A stretch of 15,993 nucleotides of DNA from Actinomycetes bacterium (lineage in GTDB: Bacteria > Actinomycetota > Actinomycetes > Actinomycetales > Dermatophilaceae), in NCBI GenBank assembly GCA_023451855.1, contig JAEXXY010000392.1, positions 1-15,993 of the forward strand. The letters are read 5' to 3'. How positions within the stretch are numbered: the first letter of the stretch is position 1; each line of letters opens with the position of its first letter. The translations under genes were made by a program, and so were the position numbers. Below, piece by piece: positions 6,788 through 13,386 of the stretch. The notes under the pieces were generated by a model. It was given only the letters and a program-made list of their open reading frames with translations. It had not been told where the DNA came from and did not search any database.

Positions 6788-7303
6788 ATGACGAACGCGC
6801 CCTCGCTCCACGCGTCCGCCCAGCCGTCCGTCGGCGACCTCGCCCCCGACTTCACGCTGGTCGACCAGTACGGCGTCGACGTCAGCCTGTCGTCGGTGCG
6901 TGGGCGCCGGAACGCCGTCGTCGTGTTCTACCCCGCGGCCTTCTCGGGCATCTGCCGGGGCGAGCTGCGCGAGATCCGCGACGGCCTCGAGGACTTCCAG
7001 ACCGACGACATCCAGGTGTTCGCCGTGTCGTGCGACTCGATGTACACCCTGCGCACGTGGGCCGACGCCGAGGGGCACTTCTTCCCGCTGCTGTCCGACT
7101 TCTGGCCGCACGGCGAGGTCGCCCGCAGCTACGGGGTCTTCAGCGACGAGGACGGCTTCGCGCTGCGCGGCACGTTCCTGCTCGACCGCTCCGGTCGGGT
7201 CGTGTGGTCGGAGGTGCGTGGCATCGGCCAGGGTCGCGACTTCCGCGAGTACCGGGCGGCGCTGGCGCGCCTGCGCGCCTCGGACGCCGGCCTCGACGTC
7301 TGA
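6788..7303 (+). CDS. ahpE: AhpE-type one-Cys peroxiredoxin
   Basis: The protein has 171 residues. It reduces hydrogen peroxide, organic peroxides or peroxynitrite through a peroxidatic cysteine in the thioredoxin fold. The active-site block FYPAAFSGICRGEL (47-60) puts the peroxidatic Cys at 56. LLSDFWPHGEVARSYGVF (101-118) is an AhpE signature, nearly identical to what I recall of M. tuberculosis AhpE (Rv2238c). Unlike that protein, which has one Cys, there is a second Cys at 82 (AVSCDSMY), which could act as a resolving residue or a mycothiol site (inference). An upstream in-frame extension from 6695 would be a Pro/Val-rich stretch unlike the family, so the ATG at 6788 is chosen. A weak -10-like GACACT (6775-6780) lies 7 nt before it. 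Its neighbour DUF3052 is conserved. Cytosolic. Confidence 0.94.
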   Translation: MTNAPSLHASAQPSVGDLAPDFTLVDQYGVDVSLSSVRGRRNAVVVFYPAAFSGICRGELREIRDGLEDFQTDDIQVFAVSCDSMYTLRTWADAEGHFFPLLSDFWPHGEVARSYGVFSDEDGFALRGTFLLDRSGRVVWSEVRGIGQGRDFREYRAALARLRASDAGLDV

Positions 7304-7321
7304 CCGGCCGGGGTCCACGGC

Positions 7322-7340
7322 ACCCGCACGACTTGCGGGT
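7322..7340 (+). terminator. Candidate terminator after ahpE
   Basis: A perfect 7-bp stem ACCCGCA/TGCGGGT with loop CGACT begins 18 nt after the ahpE stop. There is no T-tract. It would separate ahpE from the tRNA transcription unit. Confidence 0.5.
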
Positions 7341-7393
7341 CGCGTGGGTCGGACGCGCCCAGCGCGTCGGACGCGGCGAGCGCGTCGGCCCGC

Positions 7394-7399
7394 TAGGCT
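7394..7399 (+). promoter_or_regulatory. -10 box for the tRNA-Val / NIF3 transcript
   Basis: TAGGCT lies 39 nt before the mature tRNA 5' end, predicting a short leader removed by RNase P. The upstream sequence contains repeated AGCGCGTCGG blocks and no clear -35 hexamer. Confidence 0.5.
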
Positions 7400-7438
7400 G
7401 TCGGCCGCCCGACCGGACGCCGCGCGTCCCGGCGGGAG

Positions 7439-7511
7439 GGGCCTGTAGCTCAGCTGGTAGAGCACCGCGTTTACACCGCGGGTGTCGTCGGTTCGATCCC
7501 GGCCGGGCCCA
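7439..7511 (+). tRNA. tRNA-Val (anticodon TAC)
   Basis: A complete cloverleaf of 73 nt. The acceptor stem is GGGCCTG with CGGGCCC (one G-U pair), the D-stem GCTC/GAGC, and the anticodon stem CCGCG/CGCGG. Loop TTTACAC gives anticodon TAC at 7472-7474. The T-arm is GTCGG-TTCGATC-CCGGC and the discriminator is A73. CCA is not encoded, so the tail must be added after 3' processing. It decodes GUA valine codons, which are rare in such a GC-rich genome. The next gene's start codon follows after a single base. Confidence 0.97.
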
Positions 7512-7512
7512 C

Positions 7513-8415
7513 GTGGTTGACGTGACGCTGCGCGACGTCGTCGCGGTCCTCGAGTCGCTGTACCCGCCGGAGACGGCGGCCGACTGGGACCGCGTCGGGC
7601 TCGTGGCCGGCGACCTCGACCAGCCGGTGCGCACGATCCTCTTCGCCCTCGACCCGACGCTCGCCGTCATCGACGAGGCGGTGCGCTGCGAGGCCGACCT
7701 GCTCGTCACCCACCACCCGCTCCTGCTGCGCGGCGTCCACTCGGTGGCCACGACGACGGCCAAGGGCGCGTCGGTGACGGCGCTGCTCGCCGGTGGGGTC
7801 GCGCTCTACGTCGCGCACACCAACGCCGACGTCGCCGACCCCGGCGTGTCGACCGTGCTCGCGGACGCGCTGGGGCTGACGAGCCAGCGCCCGCTGACGC
7901 AGATCGGTGGTCGCCAGGCCGGACGCGTCGGGGAGCTTCCCGTGGCGGTGCCGCTGCGGGAGTTCGCCGAGGCGCTGGCCGACGCGCTACCGGCGACGGC
8001 CGGCGGCGTGCGGGTCAGCGGCCAGCCCGACGCCGTCGTGCACCGCGTCGCCGTCATGGGTGGCTCCGGAGACGACCTGTTCGACGCCGCCCGCGCGTCG
8101 GGCGCCGACGTGTTCGTCACGGCCGACCTGCGCCACCACCCGGTGCTCGAGGCCCGCGAGGAGGCGCGCGGCGGCACGCCCTACCTCGTCGACGCCGGTC
8201 ACTGGGCCACCGAGTCGCTGTGGCTGACCAGCGCCCGCGAGCGCGTCCTCGAGGCGCTGGGGGAGGACCCGACCCCGGGCGCGGAAGCGACTAGGGTCGT
8301 GGGCAGACTCTCGAGCGTGCGCACCGAGCCGTGGACCTTCGTCGTCGGTGCCAACCGAGCCCAACCCGAACCGGGCCCTGCCCGCGACCGGACCGACCCC
8401 GGAGGTGTGTCCTGA
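7513..8415 (+). CDS. NIF3-family (DUF34) dinuclear metal protein
   Basis: The protein has 300 residues from the GTG at 7513, or 297 from the GTG at 7522. NIF3/YqfO proteins bind two metal ions; many are annotated GTP cyclohydrolase I type 2, but the true role is unsettled. Metal-ligand motifs are THHPLLLRG (66-74), AHTNADVAD (101-109) and DAGHWATE (227-234), giving His67, His68, His102, Asp105, His230 and Glu234. The N-terminus VLESLYPPETAADWDRVGLV is typical. The C-terminus runs about 23 residues past the usual end (EPWTFVV). The frame is open further upstream, but that would read through the tRNA. No ribosome-binding site exists before either GTG. The last bases overlap the next gene by 4 nt. 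Matches Rv2230c in the conserved order NIF3, zinc ribbon, RNase H. Confidence 0.92.
   Translation: MVDVTLRDVVAVLESLYPPETAADWDRVGLVAGDLDQPVRTILFALDPTLAVIDEAVRCEADLLVTHHPLLLRGVHSVATTTAKGASVTALLAGGVALYVAHTNADVADPGVSTVLADALGLTSQRPLTQIGGRQAGRVGELPVAVPLREFAEALADALPATAGGVRVSGQPDAVVHRVAVMGGSGDDLFDAARASGADVFVTADLRHHPVLEAREEARGGTPYLVDAGHWATESLWLTSARERVLEALGEDPTPGAEATRVVGRLSSVRTEPWTFVVGANRAQPEPGPARDRTDPGGVS
8292..8297 (+). promoter_or_regulatory. Possible internal -10 box near the 3' end of the NIF3 gene
   Basis: TAGGGT inside the coding region matches the -10 sequence found at the methyltransferase and RNB genes. It would start a transcript about 110 nt before the zinc-ribbon gene, giving expression independent of the tRNA promoter. 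One hexamer inside a coding region is weak evidence. Confidence 0.25.
8401..8414 (+). promoter_or_regulatory. Shine-Dalgarno that supports a CTG start codon
   Basis: GGAGG (8401-8405) followed by a 6-nt spacer places the ribosome on CTG at 8412. The CTG overlaps the NIF3 stop as CTGA, the same geometry as common ATGA overlaps. No ATG, GTG or TTG occurs in frame close to this position. Confidence 0.7.
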
Positions 8416-9152
8416 AAGCCGACCCGTCCCGCCAGTGGCGCCTGCTCGACCTGCAGGCCATCGACACGCGTCTCGACCAGATCGCGCACGCCAAGGCGAA
8501 CCTGCCCCAGCTCGCGGCCGTCGAGGCGGCGCGTCGTGAGGTCGGCGCCCTCGAGACCGATGTCGTCAACGCCCGTACGGCCGCCGACGACGTCCAGCGC
8601 GAGCTGACGAAGTCCGAGCAGGACGTCCAGCTCGTCCGCGACCGCGCGGCCCGCGACCAGGCCCGGCTCGACTCGGGGCAGGGCTCGGCCAAGGATCTGC
8701 AGGCCCTCCAGCACGAGCTGACCTCCCTCGCCCGCCGCCAGGCCGAGCTCGAGGACGTCGAGCTCGAGGTCATGGAGCGCGCGGAGTCGCGTTCGGCCCG
8801 GGTCACCGAGCTGCAGAACCGGCTGACCGAGGTCGCAGAGCGCCTGGCGCGTCTCGAGTCCGAGCGCGACGCCAGGCTTGCCGAGCTCGACGCGGAGGCC
8901 GTGAAGGTCGGGGCCGGGCGCGCGGACATCGTGGCGGGCGTGGGCGATGACCTCGTCAGCCTGTACGAGAAGATCCGCGCGTCGAGCGGTGGCCTGGCCG
9001 CGGCGGCCCTGCAGCACCGGCGGTGCGGCGGCTGCCGCCTCGAGCTCAACCCGGTCGACATCGACCGCATCCGCAGCACCCCGCAGGACGAGATCATCCG
9101 CTGCGAGGAGTGCCGCCGCATCATGGTGCGCACCGCCGAGTCAGGCCTGTGA
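8412..9152 (+). CDS. Coiled-coil C4-type zinc-ribbon protein (DUF164 family)
   Basis: The protein has 246 residues if started at CTG 8412 (MKADPSRQWRLLDLQAIDTR). Residues about 15-170 form a long antiparallel coiled coil rich in Glu, Arg, Ala and Leu. The C-terminus is a zinc ribbon with CGGC (205-208) and CEEC (231-234), complete. The family (Rv2229c-like, CT398-type hairpin) has no settled enzyme activity; a nucleic-acid or scaffold role is often proposed because of its link to RNase H. Homologues begin close to KADP, which supports CTG with the GGAGG at 8401. The alternative GTG at 8331 would add 27 Arg/Pro-rich residues overlapping NIF3 and looks spurious. Translation is probably coupled to NIF3, and RNase H follows after 19 nt. 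Confidence 0.9.
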   Translation: MKADPSRQWRLLDLQAIDTRLDQIAHAKANLPQLAAVEAARREVGALETDVVNARTAADDVQRELTKSEQDVQLVRDRAARDQARLDSGQGSAKDLQALQHELTSLARRQAELEDVELEVMERAESRSARVTELQNRLTEVAERLARLESERDARLAELDAEAVKVGAGRADIVAGVGDDLVSLYEKIRASSGGLAAAALQHRRCGGCRLELNPVDIDRIRSTPQDEIIRCEECRRIMVRTAESGL

Positions 9153-9171
9153 CCGGTCCGGAGCGCAGCAC

Positions 9172-10191
9172 GTGACCGGGGCCTCGACGGCGTCCGGGCG
9201 TCGCCTCGTCGTCGAGGCCGACGGAGGGTCGCGGGGCAACCCCGGCGTGGCCGGCTACGGCGCCCTCGTCCGCGACGCCGAGACCGGGGCGGTGCTCGTC
9301 GAGCTGGCCGAGCCGCTCGGCCAGCAGAGCAACAACGTGGCCGAGTACTCAGGACTCGTCGCGGGGCTGACCGCCGCCGCCGAGCTCGCCCCCGGCCCGC
9401 ACGTCGTCGCGAGGTTGGACTCCAAGCTCGTCGTCGAGCAGATGTCGGGCCGCTGGAAGATCAAGCACGAGGACATGCGCCGCCTCGCGCTCGAGGCACG
9501 CGAGGTGGTGCGCCGCATCGTCGACGCGGGCGGGTCCGTGCAGTTCGAGTGGGTGCCGCGCGAGAAGAACAAGGCCGCCGACGCACTGAGCAACGACGCG
9601 ATGGACGGCAAGAGCGTCCGCCGCGTCCTCGAAGGCGGCGACGGAGTCGGCGGTGCCGACGCGACCGTCGTGCTCGAGCACGCCGCCGACGCGGCCGTCG
9701 CCGTCGCCTCGTCCGCGTCGTCGCCGGCGCCCGGCAGCGTGTCGGCGCGCCCGCTACGGCTCCTGCTCGTGCAGGTGCCCCACGACGAGAGCGTCGGGCC
9801 GCGCATCGTGCGCGCGGTGCAGCGGCTCGTCGGTGACGACACCCGGGTCGTCGGCTCAGCCGAACCGCCGGCTGCCGCCCTGGCCGAGGCGCTCGCGGGC
9901 GCACTCGACGCGCCTGTCGACGCCGCCGACGCGTGGGACGGCACCGCCCCCGGTGAGGGAGCCGACCACCGTGTCCGCGACGCCTACCGCGGCCTCGTCG
10001 CCGAAGGCGGAACCGTCGTGGTCGTGACCTCCCGCCGCGGGGTGCTCTCCGTGCTCGCCGACGTCCTCGCGACGCCGACGGAGCGGTTCTGGGCGCTGGC
10101 CACCGCGCCCGGGAGCCTGTCGGCCGTCGAGGTCTGGGAGGACGGGTCCGCGTCGGTCGCTTTCACCAATCGGACCGACCATCTCGCCTGA
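9172..10191 (+). CDS. RNase HI fused to a degenerate histidine-phosphatase-like domain
   Basis: The protein has 339 residues. Residues 10-145 are an RNase H type 1 domain that cuts RNA in RNA-DNA hybrids. The catalytic acids are present: Asp17 (VVEADGGSRGNPG), Glu58 (NNVAEYSG), Asp83 (ARLDSKLVVEQM) and Asp137 (KNKAADALSND). After an Ala/Ser/Pro linker (about 161-192), residues 194-338 align in outline with the CobC-type phosphatase half of Rv2228c: LRLLLVQVPHDES, TRVVGSAEPPAAALAEALA, TVVVVTSRRGVLSVLADVLA and SAVEVWEDGSASVAFTNRT. The RHG catalytic motif has become VQVPH. The second Arg is replaced in the SAEPPAA segment, and the second catalytic His is missing from TSRRG. The domain is also shorter than normal. 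The GTG at 9172 has a GGAG 8 nt upstream. Confidence 0.93.
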   Translation: MTGASTASGRRLVVEADGGSRGNPGVAGYGALVRDAETGAVLVELAEPLGQQSNNVAEYSGLVAGLTAAAELAPGPHVVARLDSKLVVEQMSGRWKIKHEDMRRLALEAREVVRRIVDAGGSVQFEWVPREKNKAADALSNDAMDGKSVRRVLEGGDGVGGADATVVLEHAADAAVAVASSASSPAPGSVSARPLRLLLVQVPHDESVGPRIVRAVQRLVGDDTRVVGSAEPPAAALAEALAGALDAPVDAADAWDGTAPGEGADHRVRDAYRGLVAEGGTVVVVTSRRGVLSVLADVLATPTERFWALATAPGSLSAVEVWEDGSASVAFTNRTDHLA

Positions 10192-10203
10192 CGGACGCTG
10201 TGC

Positions 10204-10209
10204 GATATT
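10204..10209 (+). promoter_or_regulatory. Possible -10 box of the rhodanese-metZ operon
   Basis: GATATT, 6 nt before the ATG at 10216, has the leaderless geometry seen elsewhere here, but the first base is not T. It is the most AT-rich spot in the gap after the RNase H gene, and no ribosome-binding site is evident before the ATG. Confidence 0.35.
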
Positions 10210-10215
10210 CGCTGC

Positions 10216-10629
10216 ATGAGCTATGCCGGTGACGTGACCCCCGAGCAGGCCTGGGCGGCCTTGCGTGACGAGCCCGGCGCGGTGCTCGTCGACGTGCGTA
10301 CGAGTGCGGAGTGGTCCTACGTCGGCCTTCCGGACCTCGGCGAGGTCGGCAAGGATGTCGTGCTCGTCGAGTGGCAGTCCTACCCGGACGGCCGGGTCAA
10401 CGAGCGCTTCGTCGACGAGCTGGCCGCAGCCGGCGTCGGCAAGGAGCAGCCGGTGTACTTCCTCTGCCGCTCGGGCGTGCGCTCGGTGAGCGCCGCCGAG
10501 GCGGCGACCGCGGCCGGTTGGGCGCAGGCGCGCAACATCCTCGAGGGCTTCGAGGGCCCGCACGACGCGCAGCGCCACCGTTCCGTCTCCGGCTGGAAGG
10601 TCGCGGGCCTGCCGTGGGTGCAGGGATGA
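10216..10629 (+). CDS. Rhodanese-like domain protein
   Basis: The protein has 137 residues and a single rhodanese domain, likely moving sulfane sulfur via a persulfide on the active-site Cys84 in the loop FLCRSGVRS (82-90). VLVDVRTSAEWSYVGLPDL (23-41) is the usual N-terminal block, and GWKVAGLPW closes the domain. It overlaps metZ by 4 nt (ATGA), so translation is coupled. The same pair occurs in mycobacteria (Rv0390-Rv0391), suggesting that it supplies or removes sulfur for homocysteine synthesis (inference). No signal peptide. The length is normal for single-domain forms and the active site is intact. Confidence 0.93.
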   Translation: MSYAGDVTPEQAWAALRDEPGAVLVDVRTSAEWSYVGLPDLGEVGKDVVLVEWQSYPDGRVNERFVDELAAAGVGKEQPVYFLCRSGVRSVSAAEAATAAGWAQARNILEGFEGPHDAQRHRSVSGWKVAGLPWVQG

Positions 10630-11819
10630 GCGACGCCGGCACCGACGCGACACAGGGCTGGCGGCCCGACACCCTCGCGGTGCGGGCGGGCCTGTCCCGC
10701 AGCGGGTTCGAGGAGACGTCGGAGGGTCTCTACCTGACCTCGGGCTTCGTCTACGACACCGCCGAGGACGCCGAGGCGGCGTTCAAGGGCGACGTCGACC
10801 GTTTCGTCTACTCCCGCTACGGCAACCCGACGGTGTCGATGTTCGAGGAGCGGCTGCGGCAGATCGAGGGCGCCGAGGCCTGCTTCGCCACCGGGTCGGG
10901 GATGTCGGCGGTCTTCGTCGCGCTGGCGGCCCTGCTCGGCCAGGGCGACCGCGTCGTGTCCTCGCGTGCCCTCTTCGGCTCGTGCTTCGTCATCCTCGAC
11001 GAGATCCTCCCCAGGTGGGGCGTCGAGACGGTCTTCGTGGACGGGCCCGATCTCGACCAGTGGCGCGAGGCCCTCTCCGAGCCGACGGCCGCCGTCTTCT
11101 TCGAGACGCCGAGCAACCCGATGCAGGAGCTCGTCGACATCGCGGCGGTCAGCGAGCTGGCCCATGCCGCCGGCGCGAAGGTCGTCGTCGACAACGTCTT
11201 CGGCACGCCGGTGTTCAGCAAGCCGCTCGAGCACGGCGCCGACATCGTCGTCTACTCCGCCACCAAGCACATCGACGGCCAGGGACGGGTGCTCGGCGGT
11301 GCGGTGCTCGGGCCCAAGGAGTTCGTCGACGGCCCGGTGCAGAACCTCATGCGGCACACCGGCCCCTCGATGTCGCCCTTCAACGCGTGGGTGCTCGTCA
11401 AGGGCCTGGAGACGATGTCGCTGCGCGTCGAGCGGATGGCGGCCAGCGCCCTCGAGGTGGCCCGCTTCCTCGAGTCGCACCCGCGGGTGACGCGCGTCGT
11501 GCACCCGTTCCTGCCCTCACATCCGCAGCACGAGCTGGCCAAGCGCCAGATGCTGGGAGCCGGCACGGTCGTGACGTTCGAGCTCGACGGTGGAAAGGAC
11601 GAGGCCTTCGCGCTCATGAACGCCCTCGAGGTCATCGACATCTCCAACAACCTCGGTGACTCCAAGTCGCTCATCACGCACCCGGCCACGACGACGCACC
11701 GACGGCTCACGCCGGAGGCCCGCGCCGCGGTCGGCATCACCGACGGCGTCCTGCGGGTCTCGGTCGGCCTCGAGGACGTCCGCGACCTCGAGGCCGACCT
11801 GGGCCGCGCGCTCGGCTGA
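10626..11819 (+). CDS. metZ: O-succinylhomoserine sulfhydrylase
   Basis: The protein has 397 residues, typical for the family. It is a pyridoxal-phosphate enzyme of the Cys/Met metabolism group that makes homocysteine from O-succinylhomoserine and sulfide. Visible blocks are YSRYGNPTVSMFEERL (62-77), FATGSGMSAVF (87-97) and the cofactor region VVDNVFGTP (187-195). The cofactor lysine is K214 in YSATKHIDGQGR, and ISNNLGDSKSLITHPATTTH is also present. The text matches MetZ rather than MetB or the larger MetY (about 430 residues with insertions), though substrate choice (succinyl versus acetyl) cannot be proven by reading. It starts inside the rhodanese stop codon. It ends 4 nt from the convergent YciI gene, inside a 24-bp palindrome. 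Confidence 0.94.
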   Translation: MSDAGTDATQGWRPDTLAVRAGLSRSGFEETSEGLYLTSGFVYDTAEDAEAAFKGDVDRFVYSRYGNPTVSMFEERLRQIEGAEACFATGSGMSAVFVALAALLGQGDRVVSSRALFGSCFVILDEILPRWGVETVFVDGPDLDQWREALSEPTAAVFFETPSNPMQELVDIAAVSELAHAAGAKVVVDNVFGTPVFSKPLEHGADIVVYSATKHIDGQGRVLGGAVLGPKEFVDGPVQNLMRHTGPSMSPFNAWVLVKGLETMSLRVERMAASALEVARFLESHPRVTRVVHPFLPSHPQHELAKRQMLGAGTVVTFELDGGKDEAFALMNALEVIDISNNLGDSKSLITHPATTTHRRLTPEARAAVGITDGVLRVSVGLEDVRDLEADLGRALG

Positions 11820-11833
11820 CCCGTCAGCCGAGC
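11810..11833. terminator. Bidirectional terminator palindrome holding both stop codons of metZ and yciI-like gene
   Basis: Two perfect 11-bp arms, GCTCGGCTGAC (11810-11820) and GTCAGCCGAGC (11823-11833), are separated by CC. The metZ stop (TGA 11817-11819) and the opposing stop (TCA 11824-11826) are inside the arms. As RNA it would fold with a small loop in either direction. No T-tract is present. The position between two convergent genes makes termination the natural role. Confidence 0.65.
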
Positions 11834-12177
11834 CGGGGCTTGAACCGGCGCACCTCGTGCGGCCAGCCGCACGCCTCGGCGACCTTCGCGGCCCACGTCT
11901 TCGCGGTCACGTCGTCCGGCACGTCGACGATCGCGAAGCCACCGAGGAACTCCTTCGTCTCGACGTACGGGCCGTCGCTGACGAGGACGGAACCGCCCGT
12001 GGGGTCGGCGTGGTACACCGGGCCGTCCTCCTCCTCGAGACCGGCGGCGAACACGTACACCCCCGCCTCCTTCATCTGCTCGGTGACCGCCCGGGCGAGG
12101 GGCCCGCGGCTGCGGAACCAGTCCTCGCTGTGGTCTCCGACCCACTGCTGGTTGAAGTAGATGAGGTACTCGGCCAC
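11824..12177 (-). CDS. YciI/DGPF-type small protein
   Basis: The protein has 117 residues and a dimeric alpha-beta barrel of the YCII-related type. The signature is SDGPYVETKEFLGGFAIVDV (67-86), a variant of the DGPF-A-ETKE-LGGF block common in actinobacteria. The N-terminus is VAEYLIYFNQQW. Function in this group is not established; some members accompany ECF sigma factors, none of which is seen here. The GTG at 12177 is supported by a GGAG at 12186-12183, 5 nt upstream. It is convergent with metZ and downstream of the permease on the same strand with a 113-bp gap, so it may have its own promoter; TAGGTA occurs in that gap but is not a clean -10. Cytosolic. Confidence 0.88.
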   Translation of the reverse strand: MAEYLIYFNQQWVGDHSEDWFRSRGPLARAVTEQMKEAGVYVFAAGLEEEDGPVYHADPTGGSVLVSDGPYVETKEFLGGFAIVDVPDDVTAKTWAAKVAEACGWPHEVRRFKPRLG

Positions 12178-12290
12178 GACTGCTCCTTCGGTACGTGCGG
12201 GCCTGACGGGTCCGCGTCCATACCTACCCCACGAACGGCGCCGCCCGCGTCGGACACGGTCGCGCGATCTCGTCCGCCCGCAGGGGAGGA

Positions 12291-13382
12291 TCAGGCGGTG
12301 GCGGCGAGCGACAGGGTCGCGGCGCCGACCACCACGACCGCGCACAGCAGGCCCGTGCGGGCCACGCGTCCGGCGTCGACGGTGAGCCCGGCCGAGCGGC
12401 ACCGCTGGGCCCAGAGCAGCGTCGCCACCGACCCCCACATCGTGACGAGGGGGCCGGTGTTGACGCCGACGAGCAGGGCCGCGAGGCGGGCCGGGGCGTC
12501 GGCGACGGTCGGTTCGAGCGCGAGGTAGGCCGGCAGGTTGTTGATCCCGTTGGCCGCGAGGGCGCCGAGGCCACTGATCCGCAGCAGGGCGGCCACGCCG
12601 GTGCCCTCGCCGACGAGCGTGTGCAGCCAGTCCTCGAGCCCGGCGCGCAGGGCGGCGTCGACGGCGAGGAACAGCACGCAGATGCCCATGACCGTGAGCC
12701 ACGGCATCTTGATGCGACGCAGCAGCTCGGGGGCGCGCCAGTACGTGGCGGCGAGGAGGAAGAGGGCCGCGGGGACCGAGGCGAGAGCCGGCTGGATCCC
12801 GGCGACGAACGCGACGGCCAGGGCCCCGCACGTCCACGCGGTGATCACCATGAGGACGTGGTCGTGCGGCGCGGCGCGCGGCGGCGTGTCGTAGCGGCCG
12901 CGAAGCTGGGTGCGGTGCAGCAGCCACAGCACCGCGACCGTGCCGATCACCGCGACGACGGCCGGGGGCGCGAGGAGCCGGATGTAGCCCCACGTCGAGA
13001 CGCCGAGCTCGGCGAACGGATGCAGGGACAGCAGGTTCGTCAGGTTCGACACCGGCAGCAGCAGCGAGGCGGTGTTGGCCAGCCAGAGGGTCGTCATCGC
13101 GAACGGCAGGGGCGGCGCCCCGACCTGCCTGGCCACGGTCACGGCCACCGGGGTGAGCAGCACGGCGGTCGTGTCGAGGCTGAGCACGACGGTGGAGACC
13201 ACCGCGAGGGCGACGACGAGCAGCCACAGCACCGCGACCCGGCCGCGGGCCAGCCGCGCGGCCCAGTGGGCCGCCTCGTCGAAGAGGCCGGCCTGGTCGC
13301 AGAGCTCGGCGACGAGCGTGATGGCCACGAGGAAGACGAGGATCGGGGCCACCCGGTCGACGAGCTGCGCGAGGTCGAGCAC
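12291..13382 (-). CDS. ArsB/SLC13-like (IT superfamily) membrane permease
   Basis: The protein has 363 residues and about ten hydrophobic segments, including 12-28, 46-66, 94-114, 130-153, 177-197, 203-218, 227-243, 262-285, 302-325 and 340-360. Two motifs resemble the ArsB/NhaD/SLC13 re-entrant signatures: SLDTTAVLLTPV (68-79) and ANTASLLLPVSNLTNLLSL. NGINNLPAYLALEP in the second half is the matching repeat. This suggests an anion or arsenite-type transporter, but no arsR or arsC is nearby and the substrate is unknown. It is shorter than ArsB (about 430). The start is GTG 13382, with AAGGA 8 nt upstream; the ATG at 13387 is in the wrong frame. It lies 4 nt after the yaaA stop, so the two are co-transcribed. 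Confidence 0.82.
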   Translation of the reverse strand: MLDLAQLVDRVAPILVFLVAITLVAELCDQAGLFDEAAHWAARLARGRVAVLWLLVVALAVVSTVVLSLDTTAVLLTPVAVTVARQVGAPPLPFAMTTLWLANTASLLLPVSNLTNLLSLHPFAELGVSTWGYIRLLAPPAVVAVIGTVAVLWLLHRTQLRGRYDTPPRAAPHDHVLMVITAWTCGALAVAFVAGIQPALASVPAALFLLAATYWRAPELLRRIKMPWLTVMGICVLFLAVDAALRAGLEDWLHTLVGEGTGVAALLRISGLGALAANGINNLPAYLALEPTVADAPARLAALLVGVNTGPLVTMWGSVATLLWAQRCRSAGLTVDAGRVARTGLLCAVVVVGAATLSLAATA

Positions 13383-13386
13383 GGCA

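Noticed and set aside
7439..7511. tRNA gene as an integration (att) site
   Set aside because: No integrase, no repeated tRNA 3' end and no foreign-looking DNA follow; the next genes are conserved core genes.
8331..8411. GTG 8331 as start of the zinc-ribbon gene
   Set aside because: It adds an Arg/Pro-rich extension overlapping NIF3 by 85 nt, with no matching ribosome-binding site. The CTG at 8412 has GGAGG at good spacing and the family-like N-terminus.
9653..10027. Frameshift hiding an intact RHG phosphatase motif in another frame of the RNase H gene
   Set aside because: The alternative plus-strand frame was read and shows no RHG or other phosphatase motif, while the in-frame product keeps the strand pattern to the end. 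It is divergence rather than a frameshift.
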